A stretch of DNA of 64,000 nt from Chimaeribacter arupi (GTDB lineage Bacteria; Pseudomonadota; Gammaproteobacteria; Enterobacterales; Enterobacteriaceae). The stretch spans positions 62,001 to 126,000 of the forward strand of contig NZ_PJZI01000010.1 in NCBI RefSeq assembly GCF_002858805.1. The letters are read 5' to 3'. The notes below the pieces were generated by a model that made no database searches, had not been told where the DNA came from, and saw only the letters and a program-made list of their open reading frames with translations. Below, in pieces: positions 27,083 through 37,398 of this stretch. Numbering within the stretch: position 1 is the stretch's first letter; every line of letters starts with the position of its first letter. The position numbers and the translations under genes were made by a program.

Positions 27083-27972
27083 TGGAAATAGCCCGTGTTA
27101 CGTTGATTGGCTTTGGTGAAGCCGGTGCCATCCTGGCAGAAGAGATGCAGGCGCGCGGCGTGCAGGTCACCGTCTGGGACAGCCAGTTGCTGGGCGGGAC
27201 GCGCGGCGCGATGCTGGCGAAAGCCGCCCGCTGCGGCGTGCGCCCCGCCCTGTCGCCGGCGGATGCGGTGCAGGGGGCGACGTGGGTCTTCTCTGCCGTG
27301 ACCGCCGCCAATGCGCTGGACGTGGCGGCCCAGTGCGCCCCGCTGCTGACCGGCGGGCAGGTGTTTCTCGACCTGAACTCCGTGGCCCCCAACACCAAGC
27401 GGGCCGCCGCGGCATTGATTGAGCAGCACGGCGCAGATTACCTCGATGTGGCGGTGATGGCCCCGGTGCCGCCGCAGCGCCTTGCCACGCCGCTGCTGAT
27501 CGGTGGGCCGCGCGCAGAGGAGATAGGCCCGAAGCTGAATAGCCTTGGCTTCCATTGCCGGGTCTGGAGCCGTGAAGTGGGCGAGGCGTCCGCCATTAAG
27601 ATGTGCCGCAGTGTGATGATCAAAGGGCTGGAGGCGCTGACCACGGAATGTTTGAGCGCCGCGCGCCAGTACGGCGTGGAGCAGGCGGTGATTGACTCCC
27701 TGCACGCCAGCTTCCCGTCGCTCGGCTGGCAGGGGGAGTTTCCGCACTACCTGATCAGCCGGGTGGCGGAGCATGGCCGCCGCCGCGCTGAAGAGATGCA
27801 GGAAGTGGTGAAAACGTTGCAGGATGTGCAGGTGCCCGCAGCCATGAGCCAGGCCACCGCGCAGACCCAACAAGGCATGGTGGACGCGCTGGCCGCACGC
27901 GATCTGACCTATGCGCAATTGACGCCGTTTGTCTGGCAGCAGACGATCGATACGCTGTACGCCAAAAAGTAG
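27079..27972 (+). CDS. NAD(P)-binding dehydrogenase of the 6-phosphogluconate/beta-hydroxyacid type (DUF1932 C-terminus)
   Basis: A 297-residue protein. The N-terminal Rossmann fold starts VTLIGFGEAGAILAEEM, a GxGxxG variant. The middle segment FLDLNSVAPNTKRAAAAL resembles the substrate-binding region of beta-hydroxyacid dehydrogenases. The C-terminal half (GEASAIKMCRSVMIKGLEAL) fits the DUF1932 domain with its conserved Lys. It is the last gene of the operon and overlaps galD by 4 bp. A reducing or oxidising step on a pathway acid is likely; no standard step of the gallate route needs it, so its role is open. Confidence 0.7.
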   Translation: MMEIARVTLIGFGEAGAILAEEMQARGVQVTVWDSQLLGGTRGAMLAKAARCGVRPALSPADAVQGATWVFSAVTAANALDVAAQCAPLLTGGQVFLDLNSVAPNTKRAAAALIEQHGADYLDVAVMAPVPPQRLATPLLIGGPRAEEIGPKLNSLGFHCRVWSREVGEASAIKMCRSVMIKGLEALTTECLSAARQYGVEQAVIDSLHASFPSLGWQGEFPHYLISRVAEHGRRRAEEMQEVVKTLQDVQVPAAMSQATAQTQQGMVDALAARDLTYAQLTPFVWQQTIDTLYAKK

Positions 27973-27979
27973 AGTGTGG

Positions 27980-28003
27980 GGGGCCGGATCGGCCCCTTAT
28001 TTT
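27980..28003 (+). terminator. Terminator of the 4-oxalomesaconate operon
   Basis: Stem GGGGCC / GGCCCC with a 5-base loop, followed by TTATTTT, 7 bp after the last gene. Confidence 0.85.
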
Positions 28004-28433
28004 ACGCCTCATTTTAATTCACATTAAATCAACATTAAATTAACCTGACGTATAATTATCCGCCCGCCGGTTCTTTTTTTAGAATAATCAGACTTTTTAT
28101 TTCCCTTTCACTTTAGCGGTTATTTCTGCGTCGTTTTCCGGGCTTATCCCGCGCATTTATTCTGCCCCCAATCATGATTTGATTTAAGTCCGCTTCCTTC
28201 TTAAGGCTAATAACAATGCGTTACTGAATGGTTATTGACTCCGTCGGTTATTAACTGACAAAGGGACTTTAATTAAACGGCTGTTAAATGATATATTCCG
28301 CCGCGTTGCGCAAAGGTTGCATATTTGCTTCGTAATTATCATACCTTCAAAAGGTTCCTCCAGCGGCGAGGGACGTTTTTATGTTATTGATAAATAATAT
28401 TTTTTCTGAACAAGTCCTGGCAAGGTAGTCGTA
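28004..28433. other. AT-rich leader region of mqo
   Basis: About 430 bp of AT-rich sequence without a credible ORF. It contains several TTAAT/ATTAAA tracts and TCATACCT near 28339, which matches the last 8 bases of the gal-cluster motif; that may be chance. It probably holds the mqo promoter and binding sites for global regulators. Confidence 0.45.
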
Positions 28434-30077
28434 ATGAAGATGAAAGTAGTGGCTTTATTGTGCTCATCCGCGTTGCTCAGCAGCACGCTCGCGCACGCAG
28501 CGGAAGACCAGAAAGTGGATGTCCTGTTGATCGGCGGCGGTATTATGAGCGCCACCCTGGGCACCTATCTGAGTGAGCTGGAACCGGATTGGTCAATGGC
28601 CATGGTTGAGCGCCTGGACGGTGTGGCAAAAGAGAGTTCCAACGGTTGGAATAATGCCGGTACCGGCCACTCTGCACTGGCGGAAATGAACTACACGCCG
28701 GAAAAAGAGAATGGCGAGATTGAGATCGCGAAAGCGGTTGAGATCAACGAAGGTTTCCAGATCTCCCGTCAATTCTGGTCTCACCAGGTGAAACAGGGCG
28801 TTCTGAAGAACCCGCACTCCTTTATTAACTCCACGCCGCACATGAGTTTCGTCTGGGGCGATGAGAACGTCGATTACCTGCACAAGCGTTACCTGGCGTT
28901 GCAGAAGAGCACCCTGTTCCAGGGCATGCAGTATTCTGACGACCCGAAAGAGATCCAGAAATGGATCCCGCTGGTGATGGATGGCCGTGATCCGAAGCAG
29001 AAAGTGGCCGCCACCTGGATGCCGATCGGCACCGACGTGAACTTTGGTGAGATCACCCGCCAGTTCGTCGGCAACCTGCAACAGAAGAAAAACTTCACGC
29101 TGGATCTCTCCACGGAAGTGCGTGACCTGAAACGCAACCCGGACAACAGCTGGCACGTTACCGTGGCTGACCTGAAAAATAACGGCGAAGAGCACAGCAT
29201 TGATGCGAAATTCGTCTTTATCGGGGCGGGCGGTGCGTCTCTGCCGCTGTTGCAGAAATCCGGTATTCCGGAAGCCAAAAACTACGCCGGTTTCCCGGTG
29301 GGCGGTTCCTTCCTGGTGACCGAGAACCCGGAAGTGGCCAGCAAACACCTGGCGAAAGTGTACGGCAAAGCGTCCGTCGGCTCCCCGCCGATGTCCGTAC
29401 CGCACCTGGATACCCGTGTGCTGGACGGCAAGCGCGTGATCCTGTTCGGGCCATTCGCTACCTTCTCCACCAAGTTCCTGAAAGAGGGTTCTCTGTGGGA
29501 TCTGGCGAAGAGCACCACCGTGCATAACATCGTGCCGATGATGCATGTTGGGATCGATGAATACCCGCTGGTTGAGTACCTGGCCGGTCAGCTGATGATG
29601 TCTGACGACGACCGCTTCAAAGCGCTGCAGGAATACTTCCCAGAAGCGCGTAAAGAAGACTGGCGTCTGTGGCAGGCAGGCCAGCGCGTGCAGATCATCA
29701 AGAAAGATGAAGAGAAAGGCGGCGTACTGCGTCTCGGCACTGAGATCGTAAGCGACAAAGAAGGCACCCTGGCAGCCCTGCTGGGCGCATCTCCGGGCGC
29801 GTCCACTGCAGCACCGATCATGGTGAACCTGCTGGAAAAAGCGTTCAAAGACAAGATGGCGACCCCGGCCTGGCAGGCGAAGATGCGTGAAATCATCCCA
29901 ACCTACGGCAAGAAGCTGAACGGCAACCCGCAGCTGACCGAGCAGGAATGGCAGATGACCAGCCAGACGCTGCAACTGACCCCGCCGCCGATGATCCCGC
30001 AGGATACCCCGGCTGTCGTGGCTCCGGCCAGTGAAAGCAAAGTAGAAGCCAAAGCCGCGACCGACATGCAGCTCTAA
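28434..30077 (+). CDS. mqo: Malate:quinone oxidoreductase Mqo
   Basis: A 547-residue FAD-dependent membrane-associated enzyme oxidising malate to oxaloacetate with electrons to quinone. The FAD-binding motif [19 protein letters not shown] and the family motif [20 protein letters not shown] are intact. The N-terminus is a signal-peptide-like hydrophobic stretch, also found in E. coli Mqo. A variable Pro/Ala/Glu-rich tail ends the protein. Length equals the E. coli enzyme. Codon use is that of a highly expressed gene. It lies next to a pathway that produces oxaloacetate and pyruvate, but has its own leader. Confidence 0.96.
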   Translation: MKMKVVALLCSSALLSSTLAHAAEDQKVDVLLIGGGIMSATLGTYLSELEPDWSMAMVERLDGVAKESSNGWNNAGTGHSALAEMNYTPEKENGEIEIAKAVEINEGFQISRQFWSHQVKQGVLKNPHSFINSTPHMSFVWGDENVDYLHKRYLALQKSTLFQGMQYSDDPKEIQKWIPLVMDGRDPKQKVAATWMPIGTDVNFGEITRQFVGNLQQKKNFTLDLSTEVRDLKRNPDNSWHVTVADLKNNGEEHSIDAKFVFIGAGGASLPLLQKSGIPEAKNYAGFPVGGSFLVTENPEVASKHLAKVYGKASVGSPPMSVPHLDTRVLDGKRVILFGPFATFSTKFLKEGSLWDLAKSTTVHNIVPMMHVGIDEYPLVEYLAGQLMMSDDDRFKALQEYFPEARKEDWRLWQAGQRVQIIKKDEEKGGVLRLGTEIVSDKEGTLAALLGASPGASTAAPIMVNLLEKAFKDKMATPAWQAKMREIIPTYGKKLNGNPQLTEQEWQMTSQTLQLTPPPMIPQDTPAVVAPASESKVEAKAATDMQL

Positions 30078-30113
30078 GCCTCTCCTTTTCCCCGGTGCCA
30101 TGCCGGGGAAACA

Positions 30114-30143
30114 TAAAAAAAGCGCCGGTGCAGATTGCCCGGC
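30114..30143. terminator. Bidirectional terminator between mqo and tsaD
   Basis: Stem AGCGCCGG-like / CCCGGCGCT flanked by A7 and T8. A second GC stem (CCCCGGTGCCATGCCGGGG) sits just upstream at about 30090. Confidence 0.88.
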
Positions 30144-30220
30144 GCTTTTTTTTGCGTGCCCACCGCGGATGCACGCGGCAGATGCTTTGTGTGCCCGCCG
30201 CGGATGTACGCAGCGGCAGG

Positions 30221-31234
30221 TTACACGGCCGGCAGCTCTGCCAGCGGCCAGCGCGGACGCACGGTGATGCCCAGCCCACCGGTGTTGCCTGCTTTAAGGC
30301 GCACCATGCCCGCGTAAGCGATCATTGCGCCGTTGTCGGTGCAGAACTCCGGGCGGGCGTAGAACACCTCGCCACGGCGCTTCTGCATCATCTCCGCCAG
30401 CTTGCTGCGCAGGGTGCGGTTGGCGCTCACGCCGCCCGCCATCACCAGCCGGGAGAAGCCGGTCTCCTCCAGCGCCCGCTTGCACTTGATCGCCAGGGTA
30501 TCCACCACCGCATCTTCAAAGGCGCGGGCGATGTCTGCTTTGGTCTGATCGTCAGACTCATTGCCGCGGATGGTATTGGCAGCAAACGTCTTCAGGCCGG
30601 AGAAGCTGAAATCCAGCCCTGGGCGATCGGTCATCGGCCGGGGGAACGTAAAGCGCCCCGCCTGCCCCTGCTGCGCCATTTTCGACAGCATCGGGCCGCC
30701 GGGGTAGTCCAGCCCCAGCAACTTGGCGGTTTTGTCGAAGGCTTCCCCGGCGGCATCGTCAATCGACTCGCCCAGCAGCCGGTATTCACCAATGCCGGTC
30801 ACGCTGATGAGCTGGGTGTGCCCGCCGGAAACCAGCAGCGCCACAAACGGGAACGACGGCGGGTTGTCTTCCAGCATCGGGGCCAGCAGGTGGCCTTCCA
30901 TATGGTGTACCGGCACCGCAGGCACGCCCCAGGCGAACGCCAGCGAACGGCCGATGGTCGCCCCCACCAGCAGCGCGCCGACCAGCCCCGGCCCGGCGGT
31001 ATACGCCACCGCATCGATGTCACTGCCCTGCAGGCCCGCATCCTTCAGCGCGGCCTGAATCAGCGGCACCGTCTTGCGGACGTGGTCACGCGAGGCCAGT
31101 TCCGGCACCACGCCGCCGTAGTCCGCATGCAATTTCACCTGGCTGTACAATTCATTGGCCAGCAGACCTTGTTGATCGTCATAAATTGCGATGCCGGTCT
31201 CATCGCAGGACGTTTCGATACCTAATACGCGCAT
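30221..31234 (-). CDS. tsaD: tRNA N6-adenosine threonylcarbamoyltransferase TsaD
   Basis: A 337-residue Kae1-family protein that transfers threonylcarbamoyl to A37 of ANN-decoding tRNAs, with TsaB and TsaE. The metal-binding HMEGH motif (residues about 111-115), LVSGGHTQL and [13 protein letters not shown] are intact. The start at 31234 ([10 protein letters not shown]) gives exactly the E. coli length; the longer in-frame reading upstream is GC-rich non-conserved sequence. It is divergent from rpsU, the conserved arrangement. Confidence 0.97.
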   Translation of the reverse strand: MRVLGIETSCDETGIAIYDDQQGLLANELYSQVKLHADYGGVVPELASRDHVRKTVPLIQAALKDAGLQGSDIDAVAYTAGPGLVGALLVGATIGRSLAFAWGVPAVPVHHMEGHLLAPMLEDNPPSFPFVALLVSGGHTQLISVTGIGEYRLLGESIDDAAGEAFDKTAKLLGLDYPGGPMLSKMAQQGQAGRFTFPRPMTDRPGLDFSFSGLKTFAANTIRGNESDDQTKADIARAFEDAVVDTLAIKCKRALEETGFSRLVMAGGVSANRTLRSKLAEMMQKRRGEVFYARPEFCTDNGAMIAYAGMVRLKAGNTGGLGITVRPRWPLAELPAV

Positions 31235-31832
<598 letters not shown>

Positions 31833-31968
31833 TTTTTCGGGGGTAACCCCACCGCGTGGTTTGGTCATTTCGAAAAACGCGCAGACTGAGTAGTAGTATA
31901 CGAAGGCCGTGCTTTCCGAAAGGAATGCGCGGCTTGTTGTCGTTTATAGGCTGGTGAGCAAGGGGCTT

Positions 31969-33717
31969 ATGGCTGGACGAATCCCGCGTGTATTTATCAA
32001 TGACCTGCTGGCGCGCACTGACATCATCGATTTGATCGATGCCAGGGTGAAGCTGAAAAAGCAGGGCAGGAATTATCATGCGTGCTGCCCGTTCCACAAT
32101 GAGAAAACCCCCTCTTTCACCGTCAATGGCGAGAAGCAGTTTTACCACTGTTTCGGCTGCGGCGCGCATGGCAATGCCATCGATTTCCTGATGAATTACG
32201 ACAGGCTGGAGTTTGTCGAAAGCATTGAGGAACTGGCAACCATGCATGGCCTGGACGTGCCTTACGAGGCAGGGTCCGGCCCCTCCCAGATTGAACGCCA
32301 TCAGCGCCAGAGCCTGTACCAGCTGATGGAACAGCTGAGCACCCATTATCAGCACGCCCTGGCTCAGCCCACTGCGCAGGTCGCCCGCGACTACCTGCAA
32401 CAGCGCGGCCTGAGCCAGGAGATTATCCAGCACTTTGCGATTGGCTTTGCCCCGGCCGGATGGGATAACACCCTGAAGCGCTTTGGTAAAAACAGTGACG
32501 GCCGTACCGCGTTGAATGACGCCGGGATGCTGGTCACCAACGACCAGGGGCGGGTTTATGACCGCTTCCGCGAACGGGTGATGTTCCCTATCCGCGACAA
32601 ACGCGGGCGGGTGATCGCCTTTGGCGGGCGGGTGCTGGGTGATGGGGTACCCAAGTATCTCAACTCCCCGGAAACCGAGATTTTCCATAAAGGCCGCCAG
32701 TTGTACGGCCTGTATGAAGCGCAGCAAAGCCACCCGGAGCTGGCCCGTTTGCTGGTGGTGGAAGGTTATATGGACGTGGTGGCACTGGCGCAGTTCGGCA
32801 TTGATTATGCCGTAGCCTCGCTCGGCACCTCGACCACCGCTGACCACATCCAGCTGATGTTCCGCGCCACTGACAACGTGGTGTGCTGCTATGACGGCGA
32901 CCGTGCCGGCCGTGAGGCGGCCTGGCGCGCGCTGGAAACCGCCCTGCCCTACCTGACTGACGGCCGCCAGCTGCGCTTTATGTTTTTGCCTGACGGCGAA
33001 GACCCCGACACCCTGATCCGTAAAGAGGGCAAAGCGGCCTTTGAGCAGCGCATGGAGCAGGCTCAACCGCTCTCGACCTTCTTGTTCGAAACGCTGCTGC
33101 CGCAGGTGGATTTGAGCAGCCCTGACGGGCGCGCCAAATTAAGCACCCTGGCATTGCCGCTGATCGGACAGGTACCGGGTGAAACGTTACGTCTTTACCT
33201 GCGCCAGCAACTCGGCAACAAGCTGGGCATCCTGGATGACAGCCAGCTGGAGAAGCTGCTGCCCAAACAGGGTGAAAGCGCAAATAGCTACCAGCCGCCC
33301 CAGCTAAAACGCACGACAATGCGTATACTGATAGGATTGTTGGTACAAAATCCCCGGCTGGCTACACTTATTCCTTCGCTGCAAGGCGTGGAACAAGCCG
33401 GACTGCCGGGCTTTGACCTGTTTGTCGAACTGGTCGAGACCTGCCTGGCCCAGCCGGGGCTGACCACCGGCCAGTTGCTGGAACAATATCGCGATAATAA
33501 GTACAGCCAGCAGCTTGAAATCCTGGCGACATGGAACCACATGATCGTAGAGGATATGGTTGAGGAAACATTTGTGGACACGCTGGCCAGCCTGTATGAC
33601 TCCGTTCTGGAGCAACGGCTGGAGACGCTAATCGCGCGCGCCCGGACGCATGGTTTGAGCACGGAAGAACGGGAAGAGGTTCGCTCTCTCAACCAGGTAC
33701 TGGCGAAAAAAAAATGA
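31969..33717 (+). CDS. dnaG: DNA primase DnaG
   Basis: A 582-residue primase that makes RNA primers at the replication fork. The N-terminal zinc-binding domain shows CCPFHNEKTPSF and YHCFGCG (CHC2 ligands). The central RNA polymerase/Toprim core shows VVEGYMDVVAL with the metal-binding acidic residues and CCYDGDRAGREAA. The C-terminal domain binds DnaB helicase. The start at 31969 (MAGRIPRVFI) matches E. coli; a frame from 31909 adds non-conserved residues. Confidence 0.98.
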   Translation: MAGRIPRVFINDLLARTDIIDLIDARVKLKKQGRNYHACCPFHNEKTPSFTVNGEKQFYHCFGCGAHGNAIDFLMNYDRLEFVESIEELATMHGLDVPYEAGSGPSQIERHQRQSLYQLMEQLSTHYQHALAQPTAQVARDYLQQRGLSQEIIQHFAIGFAPAGWDNTLKRFGKNSDGRTALNDAGMLVTNDQGRVYDRFRERVMFPIRDKRGRVIAFGGRVLGDGVPKYLNSPETEIFHKGRQLYGLYEAQQSHPELARLLVVEGYMDVVALAQFGIDYAVASLGTSTTADHIQLMFRATDNVVCCYDGDRAGREAAWRALETALPYLTDGRQLRFMFLPDGEDPDTLIRKEGKAAFEQRMEQAQPLSTFLFETLLPQVDLSSPDGRAKLSTLALPLIGQVPGETLRLYLRQQLGNKLGILDDSQLEKLLPKQGESANSYQPPQLKRTTMRILIGLLVQNPRLATLIPSLQGVEQAGLPGFDLFVELVETCLAQPGLTTGQLLEQYRDNKYSQQLEILATWNHMIVEDMVEETFVDTLASLYDSVLEQRLETLIARARTHGLSTEEREEVRSLNQVLAKKK

Positions 33718-33874
33718 CCATCTGACGGCTTAAGTGCCGATATATAGCGGGGCGATGCCCTGCACGATGCCGCCATAGCGGGCCGCGGCAACAACAAAAA
33801 CGCCCCAAATGTTATCGTTGGCGGTTTCGCCGACCGACACCAACCCAAATACTCTGAAGTGTGGATACCGTCTT

Positions 33875-35716
33875 ATGGAGCAAAACCCGCAGTCACAGCT
33901 CAAACTTCTTGTCACCCGTGGTAAGGAGCAAGGCTATCTGACCTATGCTGAGGTCAATGACCATCTGCCGGAAGATATCGTCGACTCCGACCAGATCGAA
34001 GACATCATCCAGATGATTAACGACATGGGCATTCAGGTGCTGGAAGAAGCACCGGACGCCGATGATTTGATGCTGGCCGAAAACACCAATGACACCGACG
34101 AAGACGCGGCCGAAGCGGCTGCCCAGGTGTTGTCCAGCGTTGAGTCTGAGATTGGCCGTACGACCGATCCGGTGCGCATGTATATGCGCGAAATGGGTAC
34201 CGTTGAACTGCTGACGCGTGAAGGTGAAATTGACATCGCCAAACGCATCGAAGACGGTATCAACCAGGTGCAGTGCTCCGTTGCCGAATACCCGGAAGCG
34301 ATTACCTACCTGCTGGAACAGTATGATCGTGTGGAAGCCGGCGAGTCCCGCCTGTCTGACCTGATCACCGGCTTTGTTGACCCGAACGCGGAAGAGGATA
34401 TCGCCCCGACCGCCACCCACGTTGGCTCTGAACTGCCGAACGAGGAACTGGACGACGAAGACGAAGATGAAGATGAAGACGACGACAGCAGCGACGATGA
34501 CAACAGCATCGACCCTGAACTGGCGCGCCAGAAATTCACCGACCTGCGTGAGCAGTATGAAGCGACCCGTAACGTCATCAAGACCAAAGGCCGCAGCCAC
34601 GCCAGCGCCGCAGAAGAGATCCTGAAGCTTTCTGAGATCTTCAAACAGTTCCGCCTGGTGCCGAAACAGTTCGATTTCCTGGTCAACAGCATGCGTTCCA
34701 TGATGGATCGCGTCCGTACCCAGGAACGCATCATCATGAAGCTGTGCGTTGAACAGTGCAAAATGCCGAAGAAAAACTTCGTCAACCTGTTCGCCGGCAA
34801 CGAGACCAGCGATGTCTGGTTCGAAGCGGCCGTCGCGATGGCCAAGCCGTGGTCTGAGAAGCTGAAAGACGTCAGTGAAGATGTCCAGCGCAGCCTGCAA
34901 AAGTTGCGTCAGATCGAGGAAGAGACCGGCCTGACCATTGAGCAGGTCAAAGACATCAACCGCCGTATGTCGATTGGTGAAGCGAAAGCGCGCCGCGCCA
35001 AGAAAGAGATGGTGGAAGCGAACTTGCGTCTGGTGATTTCTATCGCCAAAAAATACACCAACCGTGGCCTGCAGTTCCTGGACCTGATTCAGGAAGGCAA
35101 CATCGGCCTGATGAAAGCGGTAGACAAGTTCGAATACCGCCGTGGTTACAAGTTCTCGACCTACGCCACCTGGTGGATCCGTCAGGCGATTACCCGTTCC
35201 ATCGCTGACCAGGCACGTACCATCCGTATTCCGGTGCATATGATTGAGACCATCAACAAGCTCAACCGTATCTCGCGCCAGATGCTGCAGGAGATGGGCC
35301 GCGAGCCGACGCCGGAAGAGCTGGCTGAACGTATGCTGATGCCGGAAGACAAGATCCGCAAAGTGCTGAAGATTGCCAAAGAGCCGATCTCCATGGAGAC
35401 GCCGATTGGTGATGATGAAGATTCGCATCTGGGCGACTTCATTGAAGACACGACGCTGGAGCTGCCGCTGGACTCCGCGACCTCTGAGAGCCTGCGCTCT
35501 GCCACGCACGACGTGCTGGCCGGCCTGACGGCGCGTGAGGCGAAAGTGCTGCGTATGCGTTTCGGTATCGACATGAACACCGACCACACGCTGGAAGAAG
35601 TGGGCAAACAGTTTGACGTCACGCGTGAGCGTATCCGCCAGATTGAAGCGAAGGCGCTGCGTAAACTGCGCCATCCGAGCCGCTCTGAAGTACTGCGCAG
35701 CTTCCTGGACGATTAA
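33875..35716 (+). CDS. rpoD: RNA polymerase sigma-70 factor RpoD
   Basis: A 613-residue primary sigma factor, the E. coli length. Region 1.1 is at the start ([22 protein letters not shown]). The acidic tract in the non-conserved region is present ([17 protein letters not shown]). Region 2 ([21 protein letters not shown]) and region 4 HTH ([23 protein letters not shown]) are intact. The start at 33875 ([10 protein letters not shown]) follows a 157-bp gap after dnaG that in E. coli contains processing signals. Confidence 0.99.
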   Translation: MEQNPQSQLKLLVTRGKEQGYLTYAEVNDHLPEDIVDSDQIEDIIQMINDMGIQVLEEAPDADDLMLAENTNDTDEDAAEAAAQVLSSVESEIGRTTDPVRMYMREMGTVELLTREGEIDIAKRIEDGINQVQCSVAEYPEAITYLLEQYDRVEAGESRLSDLITGFVDPNAEEDIAPTATHVGSELPNEELDDEDEDEDEDDDSSDDDNSIDPELARQKFTDLREQYEATRNVIKTKGRSHASAAEEILKLSEIFKQFRLVPKQFDFLVNSMRSMMDRVRTQERIIMKLCVEQCKMPKKNFVNLFAGNETSDVWFEAAVAMAKPWSEKLKDVSEDVQRSLQKLRQIEEETGLTIEQVKDINRRMSIGEAKARRAKKEMVEANLRLVISIAKKYTNRGLQFLDLIQEGNIGLMKAVDKFEYRRGYKFSTYATWWIRQAITRSIADQARTIRIPVHMIETINKLNRISRQMLQEMGREPTPEELAERMLMPEDKIRKVLKIAKEPISMETPIGDDEDSHLGDFIEDTTLELPLDSATSESLRSATHDVLAGLTAREAKVLRMRFGIDMNTDHTLEEVGKQFDVTRERIRQIEAKALRKLRHPSRSEVLRSFLDD

Positions 35717-35734
35717 TCGCCCGGTTGCCGCCAC

Positions 35735-35761
35735 AAAAAAGCCCCGTAAGGGGCTTTTTTT
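35735..35761 (+). terminator. Terminator of the rpsU-dnaG-rpoD operon
   Basis: Stem AAGCCCC / GGGGCTT with a GTAA loop, A6 on the left and T7 on the right, 19 bp after rpoD. It may also serve the convergent mug gene. Confidence 0.92.
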
Positions 35762-35851
35762 ATGCCTGCGGTCTGGGGCCGGCGCAGAGGGGAATAGCAT
35801 TCACGATAGCCGCTATCCGCCTGCCGGAGCGTGCCCGGTTCAGCTTATGGG

Positions 35852-36358
35852 TTATGGCGCGCGTTGGGTCAGGTCGAGATAGAGTTCGCGGTATGCCGCT
35901 ACCAGCTCGTCAAGCGATGCGCGGTTCAACCCGCTGGGGTTGGGCAGCACCCACACCGCCGTCCCACCGATGCTTTCCGGCTGACGCCCCCAGGCCACTT
36001 TCCTGATGCCAAAGGCGCTGCTGTAAGCTTGTTTGCCCAGCACCGCCAGCGCCCGTGGTTGATATCGCAGGATCTTCTCCCGCAGCGCCGCCCCGCCCTG
36101 CCGCAACTCCGCCCGCGCCAGTTCAGAGGCTTCCACCGTGGGCCGGTCCACCAGGCGGGTGATGCCGCAGCCGGTATCCAGCAGATGCTGCTCCTCTTCC
36201 GGCCGCAGTTGCCGCGCAGTAAAGCCGGCCAGATGGATCACTTTCCAGAACCGGTTATTGCTGTTGGCGAAGTGATACCCGTGGTGCGCGGTGGATAACC
36301 CCGGATTAATCCCGCAAAACACCACCTGCAACCCCTCTGTCAGGATGTCCTTAATCAT
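35852..36358 (-). CDS. mug: G/U mismatch-specific DNA glycosylase Mug
   Basis: A 168-residue DNA glycosylase that removes uracil and ethenocytosine from mispairs. The catalytic motif [11 protein letters not shown] (residues about 12-22, catalytic Asn) and the NPSGLNR loop are present. Length and context next to rpoD are as in E. coli. Confidence 0.96.
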   Translation of the reverse strand: MIKDILTEGLQVVFCGINPGLSTAHHGYHFANSNNRFWKVIHLAGFTARQLRPEEEQHLLDTGCGITRLVDRPTVEASELARAELRQGGAALREKILRYQPRALAVLGKQAYSSAFGIRKVAWGRQPESIGGTAVWVLPNPSGLNRASLDELVAAYRELYLDLTQRAP

Positions 36359-36458
36359 ATCAATCCCCAGTGATACATTTCTTTTGGTTATCGCAAAAAC
36401 CTCCAGAAATTACAACAGACTAATCTGAGCAGAAAACCGCCATCCAGCCGGGCAAAGG

Positions 36459-36488
36459 TAGACCTGCTGATGAGAACTGCCGTATAAT
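36459..36488 (+). promoter_or_regulatory. Probable ileX promoter
   Basis: TATAAT at 36483-36488 with a weak TAGACC -35 at 36459, spacing 18 bp. The tRNA starts 11 bp after the -10. Confidence 0.55.
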
Positions 36489-36498
36489 CACGCCGCCC

Positions 36499-36574
36499 GG
36501 CCCCTTAGCTCAGTGGTTAGAGCAGGCGACTCATAATCGCTTGGTCGTTGGTTCAAACCCAACAGGGGCCACCA
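36499..36574 (+). tRNA. ileX: tRNA-Ile2 (CAU anticodon) ileX
   Basis: A 76-nt cloverleaf: 7-bp acceptor GGCCCCT / AGGGGCC, D-arm TAGCTCAGTGGTTAGAGC, anticodon loop CTCATAA with CAU, T-arm GGTTCAAACCC, encoded CCA. Its position next to mug and rpoD identifies ileX, the AUA-reading isoleucine tRNA modified to lysidine. Its 3' half is the left attachment core of the island that follows. Confidence 0.97.
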
Positions 36575-36590
36575 AATTTTAGCTTTAAAA
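36528..36590. repeat. Left attachment repeat (attL-like), 63 bp inside and after ileX
   Basis: The 63 bases from the anticodon stem through the CCA and the following AAATTTTAGCTTTAAAA are identical to 39850-39912. After one mismatch a further 16 bases match (36592-36607 with 39914-39929). This is a classical tRNA 3'-end duplication left by tyrosine-recombinase integration, and it keeps ileX intact. Confidence 0.95.
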
Positions 36591-36600
36591 TCATATGATT

Positions 36601-36629
36601 AAGCCACTCCGCAAGGGGTGGCTTTTTTG
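36601..36629 (+). terminator. Terminator after ileX
   Basis: Stem GCCACTCC / GGGGTGGC with a GCAA loop and T6. A related hairpin follows the second att repeat. Confidence 0.85.
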
Positions 36630-36727
36630 TTATCTTTATTTGTCAGCGAACGTAATATGGGAACTGTAGCTGCTTATCGGGAGCGGCTGTTAACCGGGAA
36701 AATATCGATTCAAACAGAGTTAAGACA

Positions 36728-37366
36728 GTAACAGCTCGTACAGTAAATCTTGAACTGGCCTACTTTAGAGCTATGTTTAATGAGTTGCGTCGCCTAGATG
36801 AATGGACCGCGCCCAATCCGCTTGAGAACGTGCGCGAGTTCAAAATCAGTGAGTCTGAGATGGCGTATCTCACCATTGAGGAAATAAGAACTCTTCTCAC
36901 CGAGTGTGAGAACAGCCGTTCTAAAGATCTGACTACCATTGTGAAAATCTGCCTGGCAACTGGCGCACGATGGAGTGAGGCCGAAGGCTTGAAGGGAAAC
37001 CAAATCCGCGCCGGTCAGATCATATATGTAAAAACTAAAGGCAAGAGAAACCGCGCGGTGCCGATTACTGAAAAATTACAGGCTGAACTGCCATCGAGCA
37101 GGAAAGCGCAGTTGCTCTTTAAACCATGCTATTCAGCTTTTAGAAAGGCTATGCAACGTGCTGGCCTCGAGACACCAGCCGGACAGCTAACGCATGTTTT
37201 GCGCCATACCTTTGCTTCTCATTTCATGATGAATGGCGGCAACATTCTTGTACTCCAACGGATTTTAGGACATACAGATATTAAAGTGACGATGCAGTAT
37301 GCTCATTTTGCTCCAGAACATTTATATGAAGCTAAAATTCTGAATCCGCTAACTAAAATTTCTTAA
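36728..37366 (+). pseudogene. P2-type tyrosine integrase, 5' truncated
   Basis: About 210 residues of the C-terminal catalytic part of a P2/186-like integrase. Homology can be followed upstream of the first Met (36773) through TARTVNLELAYFRAMFNEL but stops near 36728; a stop codon in the same frame lies near 36652. Catalytic residues are present: Arg in ATGARWSEA, His-x-x-Arg in THVLRHTFASHF, His in LGHTD and Tyr in TMQYAHFAPEH. The N-terminal arm-binding domain (about 110-130 residues) is missing. It lies beside the left att repeat and once inserted an element into ileX; it is probably inactive alone. Confidence 0.8.
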
Positions 37367-37398
37367 AGTTTAATTCTCTTAAATCTCAGGATACTTAC

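Noticed and set aside
28593-30101. 502-codon open frame antisense to mqo
   Set aside because: Shadow of the strongly codon-biased mqo gene; no ribosome site and no recognisable domains.
33893-35800. 635-codon open frame antisense to rpoD
   Set aside because: Its translation shows no family features and mirrors the codon bias of rpoD on the other strand; long antisense frames are common in GC-rich, highly biased genes.
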